From Ligula intestinalis (taxonomy: Eukaryota; Platyhelminthes; Cestoda; Diphyllobothriidea; Diphyllobothriidae), in assembly GCA_036362985.1 (NCBI GenBank), contig JAYGXS010000007.1, positions 10,557,975 through 10,621,974 on the forward strand: a stretch of DNA of 64,000 nucleotides. Reading direction: 5' to 3'. The notes under the pieces are model-generated. The model worked only from the letters and a program-made list of their open reading frames with translations. It had not been told where the DNA came from and ran no database searches. Made by a program: the position numbers and the translations under genes. This document shows positions 20,901 through 31,399 of this stretch, piece after piece; within the stretch, counting starts at the first letter, position 1, and each line of letters starts with the position of its first letter.

Positions 20901-23900
20901 TAGCATGGTATAGTATATAGTATGTTGTAATAACCAATCGAGAAACGTTTGTATTTGAATAATTCCCGTCGATATTATGCCCATTAGTCTTTAAGAGCGA
21001 TGGAACGCAAGAACAAAAGAGTTCGAAAATTGCTCGGCTGTATAAGTCTCACGGCCATTGAGATTTTGCCTGGTGTGTGCAACTAAGCTGAGGTGTAAGG
21101 TATTCTTCAACACCTACGTTTGTATTAAAAATGCACATTTTATTCCCAGCAGATTTTGAATTTTTTAACATGCTCTGTTGGCACATGTTCTGATCACATA
21201 AGACTTGTTCATGAAGAAACTCGCAGATTTTTAGCTGAAATTCCATAAAAACTCAACTTATTAGACGAATGCTAAAATCTTACATTTTTAAAAACAACTT
21301 TATTCAAGAAAAAGACTTGCTTTCCGGTCTTACTGGCATTTATAACGCTTATAACTGCCTTTAGACTTATTCGAATAAGTAATCTAAGCAATATTTGATT
21401 AATAGATTTGGACGACGAGAGTCGATTCAAAGGTCGAACAGCATGATTGCTTCCAAGCTGACGCAGTTAAGACTTCGACACTTATTCTCCTCGCGTACAT
21501 AAAGTGTGCTTACTATGGTTGGTTAATCCAATTGAATTAAACTCGATTATTTATTAGTCCTATTTCCGAATATCAAAACCTCGCGTATTCCTTCATTATC
21601 CAATACTTCACGATGCGTCAAAATTATTCCGCGGATTAAAAACGATTAACTGTCTATCTTAGTAATTTTCGGCAACCCCACATGGGTAATGGCATGATTT
21701 TTAATATAAGGCTGCAGCTGCCATACTTTCGAGTTGAAATAAGGTGGTGGGCCAAAAAACTGACAAGCATATCTACACGTAAATAAATTTATTTGGACGT
21801 CTCCGATGCCTTTATTGACCAATTATTGAAACGCATAGTCATCCCCACTAATGTACGGAAGAAATTTATGTTAGAAATAGCGATTTCTGTCCATATAGAC
21901 CACTGCTTCTTTACATTCAATATTGCATGGACAGAAGGAATGGTTCAACCCATTTTATATAATCCAAGTAAGGATTAAAAATATTAAACACTTCAGCAGC
22001 CCTTTAATATAAAAACTTAGTATTTAGAAATTTCTAAAGGCTTTTGTACGTTTAAAGTATCCTCTTTTAAAATAAGTTCCGCATTGAAAATTAGGCAAGC
22101 AAATGGTAATAATAAACGGGTATTTTGCAAAATATAAGACGCATTTTATAACACTAACGCTTGTATTGCTATATCCATGGTTTGATTTGTGCTTGTCTGA
22201 GCTACAGTCATCACTGGTCGCCGCGACATCTTGTCCGCTGACAGTAATTCAAAATACGCTAAGTGACCTTAAGATGACCTCTGTTCAACTCAACAACTTA
22301 TATACCAAAGGATTGCTGCTTGATGTTTCCTTTTAAAGAATAGGTTCGTGTATGCAGTACAATAACTTGAGATTATAGGATTTTTGAGGCATTGCGTGTT
22401 GTGAATTCGGATGGAATCAACGATAATGCTTACCTTCCAGATCATCCTTGTCGCCTTATAAACAAATGTTCAGCAGCGAAAACTGCAGTGCACTTAGTCA
22501 ATAGTCACTTTATTAAGGGAAGACGGCTTTCGCCTTTTTATAGAGCTATAGGAAGCACGATGGAAACTAGGCAGTGATCACTCAGTTATCGCGTATGCTA
22601 TTTACCAGATTGCTGCAAATTAAAAAATGGAATGGGTAAATGTAGCGAATGGAGGAATTTATGGCGAATGAATGGTCGTACATTTTTAGTAACTGAACTG
22701 ACCATAATTTTAGGGATTGCATAATCAGTATGCCCTTAGCTTATACTTCTTCACGAATGTTAAGGATATTCATTCGCCCGGCGTTCGGGAAATCCGCATG
22801 GTTATTTCGACTTGTCGGGTTACTTCCTGAAACCAAGGATATCGATCAAAATTTTGGTAAATCATGTATTAGGTTGACGCAGACATATCCTCGTTCATGA
22901 CATCGCAGCGTCCGCTTTGGCGAGGCTGGACGCGCTACTCTACTCTAACTGCCAATTTTTAAATCCTTCTCTTCATTTATACTGTATAGCGGACAATGAT
23001 ATCTGTAGTGGCATTAATCATATTATATTTCTCTCCTTGAAATGAGAATTGAACATACTTATGTCAAGAGTCCGCCTATGCCTTAAGCTGCGCAAACGAA
23101 CCCAAAACCCAGAACGACATAAAAACCATAACGCAAAGAGAGATTACCACAAAAACAAGCAGATCTCCGTGGATAATAAACGACGCATGAAGGCCACTAA
23201 TCCCAAATGGACAAAAGGGAAACTTGGTGCTCGTCTAAAGAAATGATGTAAAAAAACTTGGTTTCTGCACCATAGATTTAAGAAGGTACAATCAAAAGAG
23301 GCAAAGCTATATTTATCTTTCAAATAGTAGAAGATTAGCTTTTAAATGAATAACGTATGCTATAACTGATTACCACAGATAGTAATTGTTTTGTGACTGC
23401 CTTATGAGGTCATGACCAGTGGACATGTATAAATGCTGTGGTAAGAAGACATTTATAAGGTTATTGATACAGTAACTTTAAGGCGAGTGCATTGGTTTCG
23501 TTTAAGATTTTTTAATAATAGCATGTGTAATGGGGATTTGCGTTGTAAGAAAATAGCCCGTCTTCAGAGGTACAGAACCAAATAAATCGAACAAAATGCT
23601 ATTCATTACATCGATAAGTGTTTCACGTTAAGTATTTTATGGTCAACAATACGCTGTCAGTCATTAAGTTTGGGAATGGTTGATTTCTGAAAAAGACTGG
23701 GTACGGCCGTCAATGATTTGTTATCACTGTAACAGTCGGAATTGTGGCTCTGAACAAAGTAAATTGAATCATAAAACGCCCCAGTTCGGCCAGTATACTG
23801 TAGTTTGACTGATAGATGAAAAGGCAGATGTGAATTTAAAGCAGGACTCGTTGAGCGGTCAATATTTTATAAATGATTCCGGAAGGGTATCTTATCAAAT

Positions 23901-24240
23901 GATATATAATAAAAGCCATCGCGTTGTCATATTTTTGGCAATAAAATATTTGTAAGCAGACCGGATGTTAATTTATCTATACAATAAACGAATCTCTGTT
24001 GATTTATTGAAGATACGCAAACAGTTGTTGCTAAAATAATTTCTGATGTCTGATAGGTCAATTTATGTATGCCAGAAAAAAAGAAAAGCAGTCTAGCTGG
24101 ATGTTCGGGATGTTTTTGTACTTATTGTGATCATCTCATAGGGAAGTGTATTTAGATTTATAATCTAGTATAGCTTAAGTTGTTAGCGTCAGGTTATTAC
24201 TCGTGGTCCAGATTCTATGGCAAAGAACGCATTTAGCATG
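18000..24240. other. AT-rich region, no certain gene
   Basis: About 6 kb of AT-rich DNA, most likely intronic or intergenic. Candidate coding pieces without a recognised family are 20390-20205 (minus), 22190-22336 (plus, after a CTACAG acceptor), 22392-22577 (plus) and a lysine-rich ORF at 23049-23246. None has two supporting features, so none is called. At 22768-22805 the minus strand reads ATGCGGAT...CGAACGCCGGGCGAAT, a worn match to the PLE end motif of 3697-3732. Confidence 0.4.
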
Positions 24241-24254
24241 TGTTTTATCTTATT

Positions 24255-24665
24255 CAAGAATAGCTATATATACGTTGCACGGAATTTATGGGCTTTGTGT
24301 TTAATTCAAATTGGTTACCATGGACCGTGAAAGAGCTCAGTATCCTCGAAAAGATACTAAGTTGTGCACGAAAACTAGTGACTGGACAAGGCGACTTACC
24401 CTATGGAACACAATTTTCCAAACTCTATCTATTTTCTTAATGTTATAAGCAATTCCGAGGTGACCCAATACAACCGTTTCGTTCCACGTGCGGTCAGAGC
24501 TGTTGTCTAATACGTGGTGATTTCGCTGAATTAGCAACGACCATGAAATGCTGATGTCATCTATTCAAAAGACATGCGACTGTGTCAGGCTCGAGGCACA
24601 AAAGTTATCTTTTGCCACAGAGTGGTCAATGCTCGCGATGGTCTGCCTTGAGGTGTTATTATGTG
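24255..24665 (+). mobile_element. ancient CR1-type LINE fragment (family A)
   Basis: The plus strand encodes LPWTVKELSILEKILSCARK, LVTGQGDLPYG, FRGDPIQPF and FAELAT, interrupted by stops. These align with the RT C-terminal segment at 58850-59150 (WRPWMRQDFNVLERVQRRA, TKLVRG, LRGDFIRTF, FQLATS). It is heavily decayed and must be old. Confidence 0.6.
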
Positions 24666-25057
24666 TGCTTCTGTTAAACGGTAAAGAGAAAGCTAAGTCG
24701 GTGAAGTAGTAATAAACCTTATTAGTAGTGCCCACGATAACACCCCTGCCCTCTGTAATCGTATATTCTATACAATAAGGGTTACAGGCGTTGTGCCTTG
24801 ATAATCCTAGTCATGCAGGGTCAAGTTAAAAAGTGCAATCATATGCAACCAGCGTAAGCTTTACAGAAACATTTTTACAGCGAATGTGTAACAGTGCGAT
24901 GCATAGAAATCGAAATCCTGGAGCAAACCACGTAGCTGCCCGGAGAAAAGTCTATAATTAGTGTCTTCGAACAATCTACCTGCCGTGCGAACACATAAAT
25001 GGTATCCGATAACATTATTTTGCTAGGAGGAAAGTTCCGCGGTCGAGTCGGCCACTG

Positions 25058-26439
25058 ACTAAATAAATAAATTTTTATATTTTAGGCCCGGATGGCCTCG
25101 TCATTGCAAACTTAGTGCTGTGGAAAAATAAATACAAAGTTGATAAAGGCTGCTCTCCGTGAAACAACCACATTGGCAGCGGGGGCGTTTAGTAGTGTTC
25201 GGAGATTAATTCATTTTCACCAACAGATCGTCGTTTTAAAATAGTAGTCATCACTCTCTGAAACGCATGGTAAACTAAGGAGGAAGCAGTGAAAAAACTC
25301 CTATCATTAAAGCTGCGGCGGAGTTCAGCGAACTTCCGCTTAAAATAACAAAACGTACGAGAAAAAACTGCTTCAACAAAATTAAGGGGGTCGGTTAAGA
25401 GGATTGATTGTAGTGCAAATGAGACAGGACTGTTGATGAGAACGTATGAGGGTTGGAAACGCTTCTTGTAATTGGAGAAATCATGGAACAGCAGAGGCTG
25501 TCGTTCACCACTGTAACACCGCCCGATTGGCTTCGTGATCAACCATCAGCGAGGTGAGACCGGAGGAGGCCATCGCGGACAAAAGGGTCGACACGAGAGT
25601 GAATGGCAGAGGTCACCTGATCATCAACGAAACGCCGGAGAGCGACCTTGTAGACTGTTGGGTCCAGCGACGACATGTCGAAAATAGCAGAACCGCTATG
25701 AGCATGACTATAGACCATGAAGCCTATCATCAGGGTTGTAAAACGGAGAATGGAGAAAACGGCAATGATGAATGGACAGAGAAGTGGACGAAACATCGTT
25801 GCAAATATCACTCGAAAGAGGAAGAAATAGGCATTTATGAAAAAAATGTTATATAATCATAACCACCTCAGATACCAGGGGGACCCTTTTCAAAGTCAAA
25901 AGTTGTGTGTCTGGGAAGGAGACGGATAGCAAGGACTTTATATCTTCCGAAGTTAAGTGTTTACGTAATTTGACTTTAAAAACTGCTAAGTTAGACGACA
26001 GCCTAATTTCGAGGGGAATATTATTCCAGAGGAAGGCATATTTGGAGGCAAAGAAGAGAGAATGGTTCGATGTGGAGCTAAAGGGAGGTGCAATTATCCT
26101 GGAGGAATTTCGAGTGGCATAAGTTCTATCTGTGGGAATGAGAGCCTTGATTCGTGGAAGATTAGGGGTAGAGTTAACGCGAAAGAGTAAACAGAGGCCC
26201 GCCTTGAGTCTTCTGACCCAAAGAAATGTCATGTTCGCTAACTGACATTTCTCCGTATGAGAAGTAGTGGATCGAGGAAGAGCGAATATTTTGCGAGTAA
26301 ATACCCTGTGTACATTTTCAATCTTACCACGGTCAGAAGCATTAATTAGACCAAAGAGGGGACAGCAGTATTCTAGGATGGGTAGAACATACATGCGATA
26401 AAGTTTTAACTTCATTTCCAGCAGGAAGAAATTGTGTGA
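25058..26439 (-). mobile_element. CR1-group LINE, family B, 3' part
   Basis: A 5'-truncated copy comprising the C-terminal RT/connection region (26439-25849) plus a long 3' UTR (25848-25060). It ends in an AT-rich ATTTATTTATTTA tail. The 3' UTR matches 50640-50430 (minus) and 62724-63470 (plus). The 5' truncation falls where the 51.2 kb copy reads NFFLLEIKLKLY. Confidence 0.8.
25849..26415 (-). pseudogene. family B RT C-terminal ORF
   Basis: A 188-codon ORF that carries YRMYVLPILEYCCPLFGLIN, then HRVFTRKIFALPR, MTFLWVRRLKAGLCLLF and YAFLWNNIPLEIRLSSNLAV. This is the conserved region after the RT fingers and palm. It is uninterrupted, but without RT motifs A to C it cannot be functional. Confidence 0.75.
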
Positions 26440-26469
26440 CTGAAGGGAAGCTAACGTTGTTCGATGTGC

Positions 26470-26820
26470 GTACGTTCACGTTTGATATTTTATGGATGGC
26501 CACGCAGGTGAGTCACGTTGGAAAACTCAAAAATGTCTTCGGATTTCAGCGAATAGGCATGATCGTGGATAATACGGAATGTCCATAGCAGGTCACATCT
26601 CATTTGTCCATAGGACTGGGAAACAAATTCAGCGTAGTTGGTGTTTCAATATAAGACAGAGTGCTGAAACCGTCCATCAGTTTTGTCAGCAGTCATTGCA
26701 CACGCTCGGTGGGGTGAATTTCTTTCTTCATCCACGACATCCAGCCTGGCATTCGGCATTCTATATTTGGTCTAACGAAAGGACCGAACATTCGCGCAAG
26801 CAGATTTCACGGACGGACTA
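26470..26820 (-). mobile_element. degenerate CR1-type LINE fragment (family A)
   Basis: In translation the minus strand gives GWMSWMKKEIHPTERVQ and, further on, HLRGHP, matching the WCPWMKKDYAMLEKVQ and LRGHP segments of the 28.4 kb element. Stops and frameshifts are frequent. It abuts the family B copy. Confidence 0.55.
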
Positions 26821-26871
26821 CAAAAGCACGCCTGCTGCAGGTCATGATGCTCGGTGCTTTTTGAATGGACG

Positions 26872-27186
26872 ATGAACAAACAACTTCTTGACGCAGAAAT
26901 AAACACGTTCTTGGAACACGAGCAACCAAAATCTTATATTTCTAGTGTTACCAACGATGTAACAGTAACATTTGCTCGAGCAAGTATTTGCTATCAAATT
27001 CGTCATCAATATGTAATTAATGTTCTATCTCCCAAAACGACAACCGAAATAATAGCATGTGTTTTCGATGACAACAAATTACTTAAGTGGACCTTAGCTA
27101 CCGATTATCTTACAGCTTATGTTCAGAGTGCCTTATTCACGTCCGGATGCCAACTGTTTAAGAAGCTTCTTTTCGGCCGCATGTAA
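26872..27186 (+). CDS. hypothetical 104-residue ORF
   Basis: From ATG at 26872 to TAA, the frame has varied codon usage and a mixed, soluble-looking composition: MNKQLLDAEINTFLEHEQ, then VTNDVTVTFARASICYQ, a CVFDDNKLLKWTLATDY block and LFKKLLFGRM at the end. I recognise no family. Upstream in frame there is a stop and no acceptor, so it would be a single-exon gene or the tail of something older. Sequence after it is AT-rich, like a 3' UTR. It may also be chance. Confidence 0.3.
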   Translation: MNKQLLDAEINTFLEHEQPKSYISSVTNDVTVTFARASICYQIRHQYVINVLSPKTTTEIIACVFDDNKLLKWTLATDYLTAYVQSALFTSGCQLFKKLLFGRM

Positions 27187-27189
27187 AAA

Positions 27190-27765
27190 TATACTTTGTA
27201 AAGAATTGTTACTTAATTGTTACATTCTTATATTGATTTCCTCGTACTCCTTTTATTAAAAGAATATGCCTTCTTCCCATTTAAGATCTGAGGCGAGTTT
27301 ATTTTCATTTTAAAAACGTTTCTTCATTGCTGAATGCATTTAAATCCTACTAGACGATAAACATGAATTTTCGGTTCCTGTCTGTGGATTCTATCTAAGG
27401 AAAAGTACGCATTTATTTATGGTATGAGTCAAAGTTCTCAAGAAATATTGCAATGGATGAGTGATGTCCATTCCCACGTTTTCGTCCCTCCAGTTTCAAA
27501 TAAAGGCTCCTTGGAAAAGTTGGGAATAGGATTAGTAGCATTTATTGTGGATGAACGCAGAATAACTAGTCAAGCCAAGTCAAACTTATTAAGGAAAATA
27601 TAGGCAAACGCCTTTGAACTCCCTATTGGTCCATGGCAGTTAAGAAATGCATCAGCATATCCGAATATTTCAACGAAGGTCTTTTACACCATTCTAGGCG
27701 ACCACTTACTTTTTCTAAGTATTATAGTCGCGTGGGGCGATTTCACTTAACACGAGCCCTTAACA
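27190..27765. other. no gene recognised
   Basis: AT-rich sequence between the hypothetical ORF and the family C LINE end, with no repeats in common with the rest of the window. Confidence 0.4.
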
Positions 27766-27769
27766 ATCT

Positions 27770-28052
27770 GCAACTTTTCTCCTGCTGATGTGTCAACTCA
27801 GTTTACAACTGTACATATATTCAGTTTGCATCGTACCTTTGAAGTCAAGTTTTTTCAATTGAACGAAATTCCTTATCTCACCCAGTATTGAAAAAACACA
27901 AAATGGAAACAAAACCAACACTGGCTGCAAAAGAGGGAGTTTGTTTTAGGTTTTTTCCTGTTTTCGAGGTTTTGGAAAACGCCCAAGAGGTGTTTTACCA
28001 ACTCTTTTAAATTGCCTGTAAACCGGCATTATAAATATACATACATACATAA
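27770..28052 (+). mobile_element. CR1-group LINE, family C, 3' UTR only
   Basis: The reverse complement of 42510-42238 matches this stretch almost throughout: CTCCTGCTGATG, CAACTGTACAT, CAGTATTG, CCAACACTGGCTGCA, AATTGCCTGTAAAC. It ends in ATACATACATACATA, so it is a severely 5'-truncated insertion of the family present at 42.2-43.6 kb. Confidence 0.8.
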
Positions 28053-28403
28053 GTGTAACTGAGCAGAAGAGCAGACAGTGAAGAAAATGCTTAGGTGTCG
28101 ATCAGAATTCAAAAATATAATGTGAGTTTTGGTTTTAAATATGTCGCTCTTGAGAGAAAAGCATTTGAAAGGTATAATTCAGTATAATGCAGCATATACA
28201 AGGGAGATAGGCAGAGCCTTTGAAAACCCTAGTTACAGATAGATGCTGTCAGATCATGCATATTGTTCAAAGTCATGTATACACTATATAAATTGTTTTT
28301 GTCTTCCAAATGTATGACCAGCAAGCAAAGTAAGATCAAGCCTTCTTTTGAATGCGTCGACGCTTTCAGCAAGAACAACCGAGGAAGGAAGTTTCTTCCA
28401 TTC

Positions 28404-30089
28404 TTAAATGACCCGCTGGGAGAAGAAGTGGGCCCGCACTTCTAGTTTGGCATGGTGTTTTTTCAGTTTGTACGGATGACCACGTAAATGCATTGTCTGT
28501 GCAAATTCAAAGACGTCGGTCATCTGAAGAGCACAGTCTACTCCCCTGACGATTGTCAACACCATGATCATATCTCCTCTGTATTGCCTATAATAGAGAG
28601 GGAAAAGAGTGAGCCTATCTAGACGACATTCATATGGGAGACCTCCTAAGCTGCTGACTAGCCTGGTCGCCCTTCTTTGCACTTTCTCGAGCATTGCGTA
28701 ATCTTTCTTCATCCAAGGGCACCACGCCTGGACGCAGTACTCTAACATCGGCCAAACAAATGTTCCGAAGACTCGCCCAAAAAGCTCCTTATTAAAATAG
28801 AGGAAGGACCTTCTGATCGCTCCGAGGGTGCCCATAGCCTTCTTTGTGGTTTTAGTACAGTGAGTTGACGGTTTGAGGTCGGGCGTCATGCGTACACCTA
28901 GATCCCGTAGTTCGTTCACTAGCTCGAGTTGATGACCTCCGATCGAGTAGTCAGACTCTAATGGTATCACCTTTCTGCGATTAGACCGTAAACGGATTAT
29001 TTGGCATTTGTTGAAGTTCAGCTGCAGTTGCCATTTTTCACACCACTTTTGCAAGCGATCCAAGTCATTTTGTAAGGTCTGTCCATCCTCTGAGCTTTCA
29101 ATGAACTTCCAGATCTTTAGATCGTCTGCAAACATGACTTTCTCACAGGTGAGGCAGTAAAGGCAGTCATTCACATATACCAGAAATAGAATGGGACCCA
29201 GAACGCTTCCCTGCGGAAATCCACTGTATACAGTTTTCCATTCTGTTTTGGTGTCTCCAAAACAAACACGCTGACACCTGCCTGTTAGGAAGTCGGCTAA
29301 CCATTTGAGTAGGTTTCCAGTCACATCCATTTGATGCAGCTTGGATATCAGTCGTCTGTGTGGAACGTTGTCAGATGCCTTGCTGAAGTCAATGTAGACC
29401 GCATCGACCGACGAACCCATTTCCAGAGATTTCGTCCAGCTTTCCATGGATGTTAGCGAATTTGTGAGACAAGAGTGGCCACTTCGGAATCCGTGTTGCG
29501 CTGCCCTTAGCAAGTTGTTCTCCTCAATATGTTTCATTAGTTCTATTTTGATTAGTTTCTCCATTAGTTTGCAACAAATGCTTGTGAGACTAATTGGTCC
29601 TAAGCTATTAGGTGAAGTTCTCTCTCTTCCTATATAAATAGGTATTATGTTGGCCAGCTTCCCGTCAGTAGGCAGGGCCCCCTTTTCCATTGAACTTTCA
29701 AAGATCTTGGAAAACGGGGAGGCCAGTTTTTCTGCGAGCTCATTTAGTAGTTTCGCTGATAATCCATCCGGACCAAGCGATTTAGTGGGCTTTAACTGTC
29801 TCAAGGCTTTTCTTACAGTGTCTGTTGCGAACGATACCGTGCTAATTGTATGCGCCACTGGTACTATATATTGCTGCACATTCTCGTCAAAAGGCGGCTC
29901 CTCGGTATACACAGACATAGACAAATTGGACAAGAGGTTCGCCTTATCTGAGTTATCCGTACACTTGTTTCCGTCGTTATCTTTCAGACAAGGGATGGGA
30001 TCTCGATTCCGTTTGGCCTTATTCACATAAGAAAAGAATCTTTTTGGGTTATGAGGTATTCTTTTGACTATTTCTGCCTGAAAGGCCAT
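28404..30089 (-). CDS. LINE reverse transcriptase ORF
   Basis: A 561-codon ORF from a nominal ATG at 30089. The true reading frame continues upstream through the frameshift (FKKQRNLCQRLIQKERMAF). RT motifs: GPDGLSAKLL near residue 106, YIDFSKASDNVPHRRL from 232 (motif A), FPQGSVLGPILF from 291 (motif B), FADDLKIW from 320 (motif C, both catalytic Asp present). The connection domain with WMKKDYAMLEKVQRRATRL and LRGHPYKLKKH follows. It would copy LINE RNA at the nicked target. The premature stop removes about 40 residues. Confidence 0.85.
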   Translation of the reverse strand: MAFQAEIVKRIPHNPKRFFSYVNKAKRNRDPIPCLKDNDGNKCTDNSDKANLLSNLSMSVYTEEPPFDENVQQYIVPVAHTISTVSFATDTVRKALRQLKPTKSLGPDGLSAKLLNELAEKLASPFSKIFESSMEKGALPTDGKLANIIPIYIGRERTSPNSLGPISLTSICCKLMEKLIKIELMKHIEENNLLRAAQHGFRSGHSCLTNSLTSMESWTKSLEMGSSVDAVYIDFSKASDNVPHRRLISKLHQMDVTGNLLKWLADFLTGRCQRVCFGDTKTEWKTVYSGFPQGSVLGPILFLVYVNDCLYCLTCEKVMFADDLKIWKFIESSEDGQTLQNDLDRLQKWCEKWQLQLNFNKCQIIRLRSNRRKVIPLESDYSIGGHQLELVNELRDLGVRMTPDLKPSTHCTKTTKKAMGTLGAIRRSFLYFNKELFGRVFGTFVWPMLEYCVQAWCPWMKKDYAMLEKVQRRATRLVSSLGGLPYECRLDRLTLFPLYYRQYRGDMIMVLTIVRGVDCALQMTDVFEFAQTMHLRGHPYKLKKHHAKLEVRAHFFSQRVI

Positions 30090-31368
30090 TCTTTCTTTTT
30101 GAATTAGTCTTTGACATAAATTTCGCTGTTTTTTTAAATTCTAAGAAGTGTTGGGGCTGTTGATATCGGGCGTATTTTTTCAACGGTCTCCTTTTCTTCT
30201 TGAAGTTCCTTCTTGTGTTCGGTGTCACCGATTCCGGCCAGGAAATGCGCAAGCTTTTCTTAAGCGGGCAACAGTCCTCTACTAGTTGCTGAGTTAAGTT
30301 CCTAAAGAAGCACCAGGCGTCGTTCGGGTCAGGTACGTATGCAGGGCTCCAGTCAGTCACGTTAATTTGTCCTTTTATTTTCTTATAATCTGCTTTCAAT
30401 ACATTCCTCTCGCTTATTGCGCGAGCGACGGGTACCGAGAAATGGCTGCACTCCCAGTCAAGAACACAGTGATCACTACGACCAAAAGGAGTCTGAGTAT
30501 TCAATCCAAGGATACAGTTTTCGTCTCTACTAATGACGAGATCCAGATAGCTAGATTGTTGGTCACCTCGAAACCGCGTGTCCATTGTGACATGCTGGGT
30601 AAGAAATTCGTCATTTACCAAGTGAAGTAGTTTCTGTTCGAATGAGTTCTCTGATCGCGAGCTGTGCATTAAATCCCAATCTATGTTCGGAGCGTTAAAA
30701 TCTCCAAGTATAAGGACATGTTTGCTACGGCAGATCTCTTTTACCTCAGAGATAAGTATATCGTCCGCTTCCGTTCTTTGTCCTGGTGGTCTGTATATCA
30801 GAGCAATATGGAGGTCAGGTTGGTTAGGTACTCCCACTTTACAACTAATCATTTGGCAGGAATTGTTTCTGTGTGATGAGAGACTATCTGGGACGTAGTT
30901 GATACCAGCTCGTATGAACATCGCGATTCCCTGACCCTTACGTCCCTTTCTGTCCATGCGGATAAGCTGAAATCCTTCCAGCCCGACTTCTGCATCTGCT
31001 TTTTGCTCAGTTAACCATGTTTCAGTTAGCGCTATCAGGTCCGGTTGCTCATGGTCCACGGCGAGTTTGAGTTCATCCAGTTTGTTAAATAGACTCAGTA
31101 CATTTGTGTACACCATTGTCATGTTCTTGACTTCACTCGATCTCACATTGGTCACCTTTATTGCTGGTCGTGACGGCGAGACCCAGCCTTCATTGATTTT
31201 GTGGATATTTTCAAGTTGGGTTGATTGCCGTGTGACTTTTATTAGGATGACAGGCGTCCTCCACAGAAAGGGCCTTTGACGTCGGACAATTACCCCATTT
31301 ATGTAACTTGCCCTCGGTAAAATGTAGCACAGGAGGTCAGTCATACATTTTCTCGTACCTTCTTCCAT
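30049..31368 (-). CDS. LINE AP-type endonuclease ORF
   Basis: A 439-codon ORF with the exonuclease-endonuclease-phosphatase fold. TETWL (residues 115-119, catalytic Glu), YRPPGQRT, LGDFNAPNIDWD (from 221) and GRSDHCVLDW (from 297, catalytic Asp-His) are all present. This enzyme nicks target DNA for target-primed reverse transcription. It overlaps the RT ORF by 41 nt in another frame; a one-base indel in the A7 run would join them into one protein. The first 70 residues are less typical and the start is uncertain. Confidence 0.85.
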   Translation of the reverse strand: MEEGTRKCMTDLLCYILPRASYINGVIVRRQRPFLWRTPVILIKVTRQSTQLENIHKINEGWVSPSRPAIKVTNVRSSEVKNMTMVYTNVLSLFNKLDELKLAVDHEQPDLIALTETWLTEQKADAEVGLEGFQLIRMDRKGRKGQGIAMFIRAGINYVPDSLSSHRNNSCQMISCKVGVPNQPDLHIALIYRPPGQRTEADDILISEVKEICRSKHVLILGDFNAPNIDWDLMHSSRSENSFEQKLLHLVNDEFLTQHVTMDTRFRGDQQSSYLDLVISRDENCILGLNTQTPFGRSDHCVLDWECSHFSVPVARAISERNVLKADYKKIKGQINVTDWSPAYVPDPNDAWCFFRNLTQQLVEDCCPLKKSLRISWPESVTPNTRRNFKKKRRPLKKYARYQQPQHFLEFKKTAKFMSKTNSKRKNGLSGRNSQKNTS

Positions 31369-31399
31369 CCATTGCTCTTTTTTTATCGTATGCTCTTAT

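Noticed and set aside
23049..23246. Lysine-rich 65-codon ORF
   Set aside because: Composition follows local A-richness; no acceptor site, homologous copy or domain supports it.
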